64,000 nt of DNA, from positions 51,285,702-51,349,701 of the forward strand of contig OX359264.1 in the NCBI GenBank assembly GCA_947179155.2, read 5' to 3'. Below are positions 32,901-42,397 of the stretch, one piece after another. The stretch is from Hedera helix (lineage: Eukaryota; Streptophyta; Magnoliopsida; Apiales; Araliaceae). The notes under the pieces were generated by a model. The model was not told the DNA's origin, made no database searches, and saw only the letters and a program-made list of their open reading frames with translations. How positions within the stretch are numbered: the stretch's first letter is position 1; each line of letters opens with the position of its first letter. The position numbers were made by a program, and so were the translations under genes.

Positions 32901-35200
32901 ATGACATTCTAGTATATAGTACCTCATTGGAAAGCCATAAGATGCATTTGCAGCAAGTTTTTGACTTAATCAGACACCATAACTTCTATGTTAAAAAGTC
33001 CAAGTGCATATTTGCTCAGCCCCAGGTAGAGTATTTGGGGCATATCATCAATGAACAAGGACTGTCTGCAGACCAAAAGAAAATCGAGGCTATGATACAG
33101 TGGCCTCGGCCTAAATCTCTTAAATCCTTGAGAGGATTCCTTGGACTTACTGGGTACTATAGGAGATTTGTTCAAGGCTATGGAATTATTAGCAAACCAT
33201 TGACTAACCTGATGAAAAAAGGGGGTTTTAAATGGGATGATGGGGCAGAACAGGCCTTCCAGAAACTGAAGTCAGTCCTAACTCTACCAGATTTCTCTAA
33301 GAGTTTTGTAATAGAAACTGATGCATGTAAATCTGGTGTAGGCGCAGTGTTGATGCAAGAAGGGCAGCCAATAGCTTATCTCAGTAAAGCCTTGTCGGTA
33401 AAGCACTTGGGGTTATCTACGTATGAAAAGGAACTGTTAGCTATTATTATGGCTGTCCAAAAATGGAGGACATACCTTTTAGGGCAACAATTTATTATCA
33501 AAACAGATCATGAGGCCCTTAAATATTTCTTAGAACAGAAATTAACCACTCTAGTGCAGCAAAAATGGATATCAAAGATGCTTGGTTTTGATTACATTAT
33601 ACAGTACAAGAAAGGGAAGGAGAACCTGGTGGCGGATGCATTGTCTAGGAATCATGAGGTGGAGACCAACTGTGCAGCTATACAGACTGTAATACCCACT
33701 TGGAGGACTGAAGTTATTAACAGTCTCAATGATGATATAGAGGCTCAGGAAATTATGGCCCAAGTTCTGCTAGCTCCCACTGATCAACCTGACTATCAGG
33801 TGCTAGAAGGACTTTTAAAAAGGAAAGGAAAGATCTACATAGGAAGCACTGGCAGCCTAAGGCAACAACTTATGAACCAACTCCACAGTAGCCCTGAGGG
33901 AGGGCACTCTGGCATTGCAGCCACTACAAAAAGGGCTGAAATTTTGTTCTATTGGCCGACAATGAGGAAGGACCTGGCTGAGTTAGTCTCACGGTGTGAA
34001 ATATGTCAACGAAGTAAGGGTGAACATGTTCCTAGCCCTGGACTTTTACAACCCATACCCATCCCTACTCTAGCATGGCAAGTCATTACGATGGACTTCA
34101 TTGAAGGACTACCAAAGTCAGAGGGAAAGGACACAATTCTGGTGGTCGTGGACAAGCTCACTAAAGGGTGCCATCTTATGGCTCTCACTCATCCATTTTC
34201 TGCTACTCAAGTAGCTCAGTTGGTGCTAGATGCAGTGATTAAATTACATGGCCCTCCCAAAACTATTATCTCAGATAGGGATAAGATTTTCATAAGCACA
34301 TTCTGGAAGGAATTATTCAAATCTATGGGCACTCAGATTCAGTTAAGTACAGCCTACCACCCCCAGACGGATGGACAAACCGAAAGGGTAAATCAGTGTA
34401 TCGAAATGTACCTCAGATGCATGACTAGCCAGAAACCTGCTCAGTGGTGTCGGTGGTTGCCTATGGCGGAATGGTGGTACAACACCTCATTCCATTCAGC
34501 CACGGGAATGACTCCATACAAAGCTCTCTACGGAATTGATCCTCCAATAGTCAATTACCATCAAGATGGGGCAAGTAAGAATCCTTTAACAGCTAGTTTT
34601 GTACAGGAAAGGGTAGCAGTCCAGCAGCTCCTGAAGGAAAATTTGCAGAAATCTCAGGAGAGGATGAAATGTTATGCCGACAAAAAAAGGACTGAAAGGG
34701 AATTCCACGAAGGGGATGAAGTCTATCTAAAATTGCAACCATATCGACAAATATCTGTAGCACAAAGGAAGAATTTTAAGCTCTCTGCAAAGTACTATGG
34801 TCCATACACAGTGATACGAAGAATTGGACAAGTGGCCTACAAATTGAAACTTCCACCACATACGAAGATTCATGATGTCTTTCATGTTTCCCAGTTGAAA
34901 AAGAAGATAGGGCAAAATAAGGTGGTGCAAACTGAGCTTCCGCAAACTTCTATTGCAGGCGAATTGAAGCCTGTTCCTGTGGCAGTCCTGGACCGGCGTT
35001 TGGTTAAGAAGGGCCAGCATCCAGCTACAATGGTGTTAGTCCAGTGGTCCAACAGCATTCCGGAAGACGCTACTTGGGAAGAATGGGGCAATCTGACCAA
35101 ACACTATCCAGATTTCAATCCTTGGGGTCAAGGATCCTTTGAAGCAATGGGGAATGTCACGAAGGAGAGTAGGAAGGAGAATATAGCCGTTGCTAAGTAA
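29993..35200 (+). CDS. Intact gag-pol polyprotein of the Reina-like element (1735 aa)
   Basis: The polyprotein performs packaging, reverse transcription and integration of the element. Residues 1-80 look like a coiled coil. About 80-320 is Pro/Ser/Thr/Asn-rich and low in complexity. The gag core follows at about 320-490. One zinc knuckle is C543-C546-H554-C556. The protease aspartate is D631 in LLDSGSTHNF. The RT active site is FFDD at D970-D971. RNase H has D1110. The integrase has an HHCC region and D1368, D1428, E1464. The C-terminus (about 1650-1715) has VQWSN...ATWEEW, a chromodomain-like segment expected to target chromatin. No stop or frameshift is seen. The ATG at 29993 follows the PBS closely. 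The last 14 residues are encoded by the 3' LTR. Confidence 0.93.
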   Translation: MAESSTRPSVQKHEKDLKALEGRMDQIQETINKSLEQSSVQKEETGVQIAQLNQKMQSLSEEIAQRIMEVMEANRQSEKGRAIEVHTNPVNLESTSIPDPPLLHPPQLPTSPTTIPLPPLQFGTATSLVSVPITTVNSVPKSHINHQITYSSPYSPYLPTPPGVSSPEHITRPLVMTTPNCTSAKPPAYTAPMGGWSSYPDSIGSLGITAPVYNPSLIAATTTIPQYGNINPQHCPNYSNSFSQPISVTNPIQTGFHTQSLPTSPPNPFHSYGQFSSTTSPYNSSSGPPLQNITYHWPQTAEGNSHRQSSNPFLPFPMPKMDFPHFDGRDPRGWFKKCEKFFQLNPMLDPRSKVLYAALYLEGEADVWYQSLQDEKPWLLWDEFVYHVCHRFSKGGHENLTGQFNKLMQKGKVDDYIKKFEELKSYMLAQNKECTEDYFIESFLSGLKEEIANALYIVKPRDLREAISQARRQEVYLESLDRRAQGTTRIGGESQTHRSKTSHNMNQETPSHVRTITGAGQKSFPIKRLTTAEMAQRREKGLCYHCDEVYVQGHKCKQRHIYIMITEEEEEDNTEDSNQEVAVIMQGEEGELLKIEDNCGVSIHALTGTHGIHTIKLQGQVKNSTINMLLDSGSTHNFISQALVKRLQLVTEPCTPIKVTVANGHIIYCDRRIASFKWRLDQGEFLAPMYVIPLGGYDAVLGVQWMQTVSPISLDFDNKQVIIHWKGSRVVLDNQGNSNNYYSLKVTDKFKWNPKGETYFLVQLTAIEGEKEPDGKVPDVIEQLVQTYEDIFREPQGLPPARMQDHHIPIVSGSSPINSNPYRYPYLQKTEIEKMVREMLDNGIIKHSTSPYASPVLLVKKKDNTWRFCIDYRALNKITVKNKFPIPIIEELLDELKGSKFYTKLDLRSGYHQIRVKAEDTHKTAFKTHQGHYEFLVMPFGLTNAPATFQCIMNEVFAPYLRKCVLVFFDDILVYSTSLESHKMHLQQVFDLIRHHNFYVKKSKCIFAQPQVEYLGHIINEQGLSADQKKIEAMIQWPRPKSLKSLRGFLGLTGYYRRFVQGYGIISKPLTNLMKKGGFKWDDGAEQAFQKLKSVLTLPDFSKSFVIETDACKSGVGAVLMQEGQPIAYLSKALSVKHLGLSTYEKELLAIIMAVQKWRTYLLGQQFIIKTDHEALKYFLEQKLTTLVQQKWISKMLGFDYIIQYKKGKENLVADALSRNHEVETNCAAIQTVIPTWRTEVINSLNDDIEAQEIMAQVLLAPTDQPDYQVLEGLLKRKGKIYIGSTGSLRQQLMNQLHSSPEGGHSGIAATTKRAEILFYWPTMRKDLAELVSRCEICQRSKGEHVPSPGLLQPIPIPTLAWQVITMDFIEGLPKSEGKDTILVVVDKLTKGCHLMALTHPFSATQVAQLVLDAVIKLHGPPKTIISDRDKIFISTFWKELFKSMGTQIQLSTAYHPQTDGQTERVNQCIEMYLRCMTSQKPAQWCRWLPMAEWWYNTSFHSATGMTPYKALYGIDPPIVNYHQDGASKNPLTASFVQERVAVQQLLKENLQKSQERMKCYADKKRTEREFHEGDEVYLKLQPYRQISVAQRKNFKLSAKYYGPYTVIRRIGQVAYKLKLPPHTKIHDVFHVSQLKKKIGQNKVVQTELPQTSIAGELKPVPVAVLDRRLVKKGQHPATMVLVQWSNSIPEDATWEEWGNLTKHYPDFNPWGQGSFEAMGNVTKESRKENIAVAK

Positions 35201-35325
35201 ACTATCATGAAACGCATCGTTTCATAACTCCTTCTTGTTTCAGTTTATTAAACGCACCGTATCACTAATTAGCTATAGCAAGCATGGAACGCATCGTTTT
35301 ACTTGCATTCGTCACGTACGTGACA
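35155..35325 (+). repeat. 3' LTR of the Reina-like element, internally deleted (171 bp)
   Basis: It equals bases 29619-29768 plus 29941-29961 of the 5' LTR, so 172 bp are missing, including the TATA box and the expected start site. The junction has a CTT microhomology. The first 46 bases encode the end of gag-pol and its stop codon. Confidence 0.9.
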
Positions 35326-35330
35326 GGCTG

Positions 35331-35374
35331 TTACTAATTATCTTAATTTTGTTTCAATAGGTTCCAAATCATAG
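35331..35374 (+). pseudogene. Orphaned 3' end of the H2B.8-like gene
   Basis: When joined to 29618 this continues the histone frame as VTNYLNFVSI... and stops at TAG 35372-35374. H2B proteins normally end a few residues after EGTKAVT, so this fits the lost C-terminus. Together the three pieces give 711 bp, exactly 237 codons including stop, close to the ~240 aa of Arabidopsis H2B.8. Confidence 0.75.
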
Positions 35375-36878
35375 CTAACCCTAGTTAATTTTGTTTATTT
35401 TGGTAGTAGTAGAATCTGGTTAGCATGAAGTTAATTTCATGGTAAGTTGAACATTGGATCAATACAGTACTAACACATAGACAGAGAACACTACAAGTTA
35501 AACATAAAAGTTTGGGGCATTAAATAGCTTATATCCATAGAACATCTGGCGTAACATAGATAATGAATAAATAGGAGTTAATATCATTCCAATTGTCATT
35601 GTCAACACTGTATTGGTTCATTATTCAACTTATAATGAAATTAATTTTATATTAACCATAGTAGTAGTGCACTAGTGGTAGTTGTAGTGTTAGTTATTTT
35701 GGTAGTAGTGTAGATGATTTAGGCTGTGACAATTAATGTTGGTGTTTTTAAATTTTATTTAATTAACTAATTATGTTGTGCATTTTCTATTTCAGGTGAT
35801 TTTTGGCTTTGATTTTCTTCTTCATGGTTTTGAATTGTTACTACTCATTCACCAATGTTGTTTGCATGCAGAATTTTGGAGATAGGGACTTGTGTTTCAT
35901 TTCATATGCTACCCTTCTGGCCTCCTCTGTGAAGTAATGTGTGTAGATTTTATATTTCTTTATTAATTTCGTTTTTGCGTATAATTAATTATTTATTAAT
36001 ATTTTTTCTTGGTTTTTTTGGATTTTCACCCTGTTCAAATTCCTCTTCTAACCTTTTTGACTTTATGAATACCAATTTGAGACCCGAGCCTTACCCATGG
36101 GCTGTAAGTAATTTTCTCACCAGTCGTTATATATTTATTTAATTTTTTTATAACTGTTAACACCTTTGTAGATATATTAACAAGTATTTGGTATTAACAA
36201 GTATAAAGCGAGTCTACCAGAAAAGATAAAAATGCCTTAAAGATTTATATTGCGATAAAAATATCTCAATTTTTTTAGTATATAAATCAATTAATTAATC
36301 ATATATTTAAAATTTATATAAATAAATAACGTCTTTATTCGTAACAAAACTTAACATAGTTTTGTTGCAATATATAAAAGGACCAAAGTGTCCTACTTGT
36401 TTGTTATTGTAGGAGTTCTTATGTGGTCAGGCCATGGAAGTATTTCGGCCATGTTATTTGGGTATATATATGGTGAGTAGTTTGGTTGACGTTTAAATCT
36501 CATATTAACCTAGGCCCAACAGTAACTCGGAGTGCCAGAGTCAATGTTCATCATTGCGTTTGTCTAATAACTCAAAAATATAGTATTTTGTTATAAAATG
36601 AAAAAAGGGTAAAAAAAAGACAACAGTACAATTGTTATTTATGCAAAAAAAGGTCTCATTTAATTTTCATCTTAATTAGTTACTAGAATTCAAAATTTGA
36701 AATATATTATTAAAATTTTTGAAATAACAATATTATATGTGGATATAACTTTTTAAGTTGTTCACAATATTAACTATTAGATTAATTATAAATTCACATT
36801 ATTTTTAGTTTAAGATTCTGGATTAACTAATAAAACAATCAAATAAGTCTCTTTTTTGTTAAATAGATGAAATAATAA

Positions 36879-36880
<2 letters not shown>
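35375..36880. other. Spacer downstream of the H2B locus
   Basis: AT-rich. It probably holds the original 3'UTR of the H2B-like gene at its left end. No gene, RNA or clear repeat is recognised. Confidence 0.45.

Positions 36881-36939
<59 letters not shown>
36881..36939. repeat. (TA)n microsatellite
   Basis: Uninterrupted TA tract of about 59 bp. Confidence 0.95.
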
Positions 36940-36944
<5 letters not shown>

Positions 36945-37092
36945 TATTTTTGAACAACTGCCGATTAAATTAAACATTACAGCTTTTTCTAGTATGTACA
37001 TCCTCCAAAACGCTCAAAAATAATAATATGAAGGCCACGAACATTGTCACGCATATTTTGAACGGTCCTCGAGTGTATACGGTACATGCTAA

Positions 37093-37308
37093 AATATATT
37101 TTTTATTTTTAAAATTATAAGGTTATTATTAATTTTTAAAAATTAATTAGAGATATTTTTAAATTTAAAATTCTAATAATTTATAAAAAAAATATTAAAA
37201 AAATAAATTTTATAATAAGTATTAAATAGTTCACAATATTTATTATTATGTAGACTAAAATTAATAAAAACATGTCAATCTTATGTTTTAGAAGGGAGGG
37301 AATACTTA
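37093..37308. mobile_element. Probable Stowaway-like MITE relic
   Basis: The right end reads TTAGAAGGGAGGGAATA, the inverted form of the CTCCCTCC ends of plant Stowaway MITEs. The left part shares the dispersed TTTAAAATTATAAG block also found near 19262, 20985 and 60690. The left terminus is decayed. Confidence 0.4.
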
Positions 37309-37807
37309 AATTTTTTTCTTGCTAAATTGAATTTACAAGCTTAATAACCCGTGTAAAAACACGAATATATTTTAAAAATTACTGATAAATTTTAGAAACC
37401 TCATATTTGAGCGAATATATGTTACAATAAATAATTGTGGTTAAAATGTCCACAGTGTCTGTTTGAACCAAACGCAATGTTAGTATTTATGTTGTCAATA
37501 TATTCATTCAAGCTGCTAATAAAAAGTATGTTAGTTCATTACCTATTAGGTTTTGCACTATATCAACTGCATCTTCAAATGTTGAAAGTTTAAATTTATA
37601 TTGAGGAATAGCTAATGAATCACCAAAATTTTGGTTAGCAACGTGTCTTTGAAAAGGTTGACTCAAAGGAATATATTCATCTATAGTTATTTTGTAAGAT
37701 TTTTGTGTGTAATTCCATATATAAGTATAGTGTTATTTATAGTGAATTACAGTAAGTTGAATGAGGTATGGTATAATAATCAAGTTTATGAATCATTAAA
37801 ACTAATG

Positions 37808-37810
<3 letters not shown>

Positions 37811-37859
<49 letters not shown>
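37811..37859. repeat. (TA)n microsatellite
   Basis: TA tract 40-odd bases before a MITE. Confidence 0.95.
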
Positions 37860-37864
<5 letters not shown>

Positions 37865-37902
37865 CAATTTTTAGTGATAAAGAATATATTGTATCTTTTT
37901 AA

Positions 37903-38182
37903 TATTCCATCTGTTTTAGGATAAAAGTTCTTATTACTATTTTAGGTAATTTTAAGTTAAATGTCTACTTACTATAAATAATTTATTTTTTTATAATAAT
38001 TTATTTATAATATCCTTAGTATTAATTGTCATATTTTTATTCTCTATGCATATTTATGGAGTATGTACAGAAAATTATACAATTAAATGAGAATTTAAAT
38101 ATGATCAATTTTGTTATTTTATCCTTTTTCTTAATATGTACAACAAGTCAATCAATACTTTTATCTTGAGACGGAGAAAGTA
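37903..38182. mobile_element. Stowaway-like MITE (Tc1/mariner type)
   Basis: The ends are inverted: TCCATCTGTTTTAGGATAAAAG at the left, and TTTTATCTTGAGACGGAGAAAG at the right, whose reverse complement resembles the left. TA lies at both flanks. About 280 bp, AT-rich, no ORF. Confidence 0.65.
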
Positions 38183-39300
38183 ATAAATATGTACTAAAAT
38201 TTTATAAAATTTTGCCTCTTTTTTCTAAACTCATTCATAATCATCTCACCTAATACTTATTTAAGATAATTTCTATATATTAAATCTGATTGAATGTTTC
38301 ACAAATTAATATTACATGTCTAAAAGTACACCCACAAAAGAAAATTAAATTAAAATTCACATTAGTGGTCTGGTCTAGACATGTATATATATAAAAATAG
38401 ATAAATTTATTATTCATTCATTATTTATTATATAATAATGTACTATATCACTTGAAATAAATTGGCACGAACGCTTGGATTAATTTTTTAAATTACAAAT
38501 TAAACGTAATTAAATAAAGTTAATTAGTGAGAGGAACTTGAGACAATATGAAGAAAAAACACTGTAATAATGATAATGAATATCAAAGAGTCAACAAAAA
38601 AAAAAAAATCGAACTAATGAGTCATTAAAATTGAATTACTTTAAGATCAGTCAAAATAATTCAATATTTTTATTGTTATATTTTGATATTAATTCATTAG
38701 CCAGTGTAAGAGTAACTCGACTTGAAGAGAGGCTTTTCGGTTTCCCTCACGTATCAAAAAAAAAAAATAGACGGAGAGGGATGACAAACAGAATGATAAT
38801 TTCCTTTTTAACATTTTATTATTATATAAAAGAGAAAAAGGTCTTGAATTAAAACAGAGGTCACTTTCTTCTGGACTGTGCTCTCCTAATAACGTGTCAT
38901 GGGACCAATAAATAGACTATATTTTCACAATGTGTTCATAATTAATTCTTGATAGAACAAGTGACTTACAGATTAGGGAAGTGCTAAAAAAGAATTCCTA
39001 TTTTCATGAATAAATTTAATGTTTTCATTAAATCTCTAAAATGAGTGAGATATCGCTAATACTACTATTATTTTAAAATTAGACCTTTTTTTTTTACTCT
39101 ATTTTAAAATTAGAGATATATTTTAATTTTATAACTATAAAGTAACATAGTGTTCCTAATTTATCATTATTATTTTATTTTTTTTAATATCAAATCACCA
39201 CAGCTGAATTCATAACTAATACTAAAACTATATTTGAAAATATAAAATTATTCCTGTGTTAAGAAAACATGGTCAGACTTGGTCTAGGGTTGGATTGGAC
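38183..39300. other. Spacer, nothing recognised
   Basis: AT-rich with A runs at 38598-38609 and 38758-38767. The ORF at 38631-38852 has no recognisable domain and biased composition. Confidence 0.45.
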
Positions 39301-39309
39301 AGAGTCTCC

Positions 39310-39958
39310 AAGTATATACCGATCCTGTTATGTTTGTAGGATCTATCATGGCTAGTCGAGATAGTGTATCTGCTTGGGTATTATCGGCCCTGACTATACC
39401 ATGCAACTCGAAGTGTTTGAACTTCTTAACCTCATTTTTTACTCTAGCCGCATAATGAGTTATTCGGGATTCTCTTGTTTCATATTCACCCGAAAATTAT
39501 CTTATTACCAATTGTGAGTCACTATAAGCCCGAAGTCTTTTCACCTCAAAACTATTCGCCAATTGGATCTTGACCAATAGAGCCTCATATTCGGCCTCAA
39601 TATTATTAATTGCCATCAATTTAAATCTCAAGGCCTATTGAATCAAAAAACCTTCGGGGCTAGTTAGCATTAGACCAACCCCGCTCCTCTTTCATTGTAG
39701 ATGAACCGTCGACGTACAAGGTACAAGCTAGGAAATTAGTCCCTGATCCTATCCGATCAGGATTTTTTGTTTCTTCTTTAGGACAGGTATTTGCAAAATA
39801 GAATTTCGTAGCAAAATTCGCTAGAGCTTGGCCTTTGATCGTCGGTCTTAATTTATACTTCATATCAAACTCTCTAAGATCCACTGCCCATATCACTAGT
39901 CTCCTTGAGAATTCGGGCTTATGTATGATCCTCCTTATCTGTCGACACAGCAATTGTT
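39310..39958 (-). pseudogene. RNase H region of the old gypsy element
   Basis: Minus-strand translation gives IIHKPEFSRRLVIWAVDLREFDMKY, GQALANF, LYVDGSS and, further on, EAEYEALL and a YSDSQLV motif. These are RNase H blocks of Tat-type gypsy pol. Stops interrupt the frame. The upstream continuation lies at 42273-42392 beyond the solo LTR. Confidence 0.75.
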
Positions 39959-42267
39959 TGTGACGTCCCTAAATCTAGGTCTACACAGCCGAATTTGAAA
40001 CGTCAAAAATACACGATAACTATTACAAAATAGTACATAGTACAAAAATACATAACTCAATAATACACAACTAAGTCTTCGCTATTATTGTCATATTATT
40101 TTACAACATGTGAAAACTACTACATCTATCACTCGGACCTTTACTCCATCTCCTGACTAGACCAAGTTACTCTCTCATTTTCTGAAAAATAATGAAACAA
40201 ATGAAAGGGTGAGCTCAAATAGTCCAGTAAAAAAAATATCATGACTAAGATAATAATAAATAAATTATCATTAATCTTCAACAGATAAGTTCTTGATAGA
40301 ATATAATAAACAACAAGTTTTAAATCAATAATAGCAACGGAATAAGCAATCCATTAGAAGAATCATGTAGACTATGATGTCCACTAGTTTCTCTTTTTCA
40401 GAAAAATATTATCACCTTTTATCATCTGAAATACCACTGGTCATAATTATACCAACAACAATTCTTCTTTGTTCCAAACCAAATAGAACATTCACCACGT
40501 GCCCTAAAAGACACATAATCATTATATCGTTTTTATCCTATTATTTGTACCACAGGCCATAGATATTCACAGTCACTTAATTCTTGATGACTAGAATAAC
40601 AACAGAGATATAAATGATGAATAGAATAACATAATACTTTGTCCACAGTCAAATAATATCCAAATTGTCAATATGATGTGGACTTAAATTCAAGAATGAT
40701 ATTTAAGATCCATAATTCAAAATAACAGTTGAAGTTTAATAGAAAGGTTTAGGTAAATAAGAAGGTTCAAATAAATGATATTAGATGAAGTACAAACTAT
40801 TAAGTAACATATAATCAATTCAAGAATTTCACCGAACAATACTTAACATAGTAGGTTTTAGAGTATGAAAAAAAACACTTACCTTAACACGTAACTAGAT
40901 ATTGATTTAAATGAAGTTGATCAACCTATATATTTATAATTTAATTAGTAACTATCACATATAAGTTCATGGTGTATACCAATTCGTATGAAATCATCAA
41001 AAATGATTTGATAGTAAAAAAATTGTGTAGTGTGCATAATAAAGTATAATAAACTTTAAACTAATTTTTAAAAATATTATTTCAAAAGAATCTTCAAGAA
41101 AAAAAAATTCAAAACGAATCTTCTAAATGAAGATTTATAAACACCGTGTGATTCGTATGGTTATTTGACTAACTATTATGAAAAGACTTACTTGAACAAT
41201 ACTTGTATTCTTACTGATCTTCACAAATACTTACGATAGCTTAAGCACACATAGAGAAAACTTATACAAAATAATATTTTAGAGAGTGAAAGAAAGAGTA
41301 ATCAATGAAGTTATGAAAATTTCTTAAGTTAATGCCTCTATTATAGCCCCAAAATCTTATCATAAACCAATATTTCTTAAATTAATCTGAACTGTTAATT
41401 TCAAGATAATGTTTAATCCGTACTACACATTTCATCTATTAAGATTCCTTTAATTTAAATCATTCATTCAAATTTCTTTTAATCTATATTGTTCATTTAA
41501 CATCTTAATGAATAACTAACCTTATATAAATCAATTAACTTTATATATAAATTAATTAACTTTATATAAATCAATTAACTTTATATATAAAACAATTAAC
41601 TTTATATAAATCAATTAAATTTATACAAAGTATATAAAACAAATAACTTTATAAATTTAATACAACAGTTAAATCAACATCATAATAGTGTAACAATGAT
41701 GCAGAAAATAAATAAATAAATAAACACGTTACTGTGTAATGACAATTATTGATTCAGTAATATGAATTACTGTGCATATGCTACTGTGACAATTATCAGT
41801 TCAATAATATAAATTATTATGTATGTGATAATTATTGGTTCAATAAAGTTAATATTGTACATTAGTCACTTTATCAGTTCGATAATATGAAACACTGTGC
41901 AATACCATATATTACTGTGCAATACCATTTTCTACTATTCCTTTACTACCGAGTATTTTAATAGTTAAAAGTGATAATGTCGTTGACAATTTTTATTTAA
42001 AAATATTACTTATGTCGTTTTCTATATTCGACAATATTTTATTGTGGAGTCCACCAATGTTTGGTTATTTTGACTCCGCTGTACGAATCGAATATTCCCC
42101 AACATTACGAATATTCCCCGACAAGACAAATATTCTCCAACAAGAAAAAATTTAAACAAAATATTTTTTTTAACTTTAACTTTTATCAATTTATCCACTT
42201 ACTGTTTCAAAATAAAATATATAAGGAAACATTTTATTTATATTTTCATAAAAGTCGGAGTCTTACA
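39959..42267 (-). mobile_element. Solo LTR (2309 bp) related to the chromovirus LTRs
   Basis: On the minus strand it starts TGTAAGACTCCGAC at 42267 and ends ACGTCACA at 39959, like the LTRs of elements 1 and 2. It is flanked by the 5-bp duplication TTGTT (39954-39958 and 42268-42272). No internal region is present. It is more diverged than the other LTRs. A TATA-like CTATAATAG lies near 41338-41346 on the minus strand. Confidence 0.85.
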
Positions 42268-42397
42268 TTGTTCTTCCCTCAAATTATGGGCGGAGCTTGC
42301 GAATCGATATCATTAAGGTGTATGCAAAAAATTTCACATCAAGATAACAAGTTTACAAAAATTTTAAAGCATGGATCACGTAATAGATGGAATCCCG

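Larger units (their letters stand above)
29619..35325 (+). mobile_element. Complete Ty3/gypsy chromovirus, Reina-like
   Basis: The 5707-bp element has short LTRs that start TGTCACGAAGG and end ACGTACGTGACA. It has a canonical PBS, a single intact gag-pol ORF and a chromodomain-like tail. It lies in the last codons of the H2B.8-like gene. The flanking pentamers are GGTTG (29614-29618) and GGCTG (35326-35330), a target duplication with one mismatch. Where both LTRs are present they look identical, so it is recent. The short LTRs and the CX2CX7HX2C knuckle fit Reina, which is inference. Confidence 0.9.
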
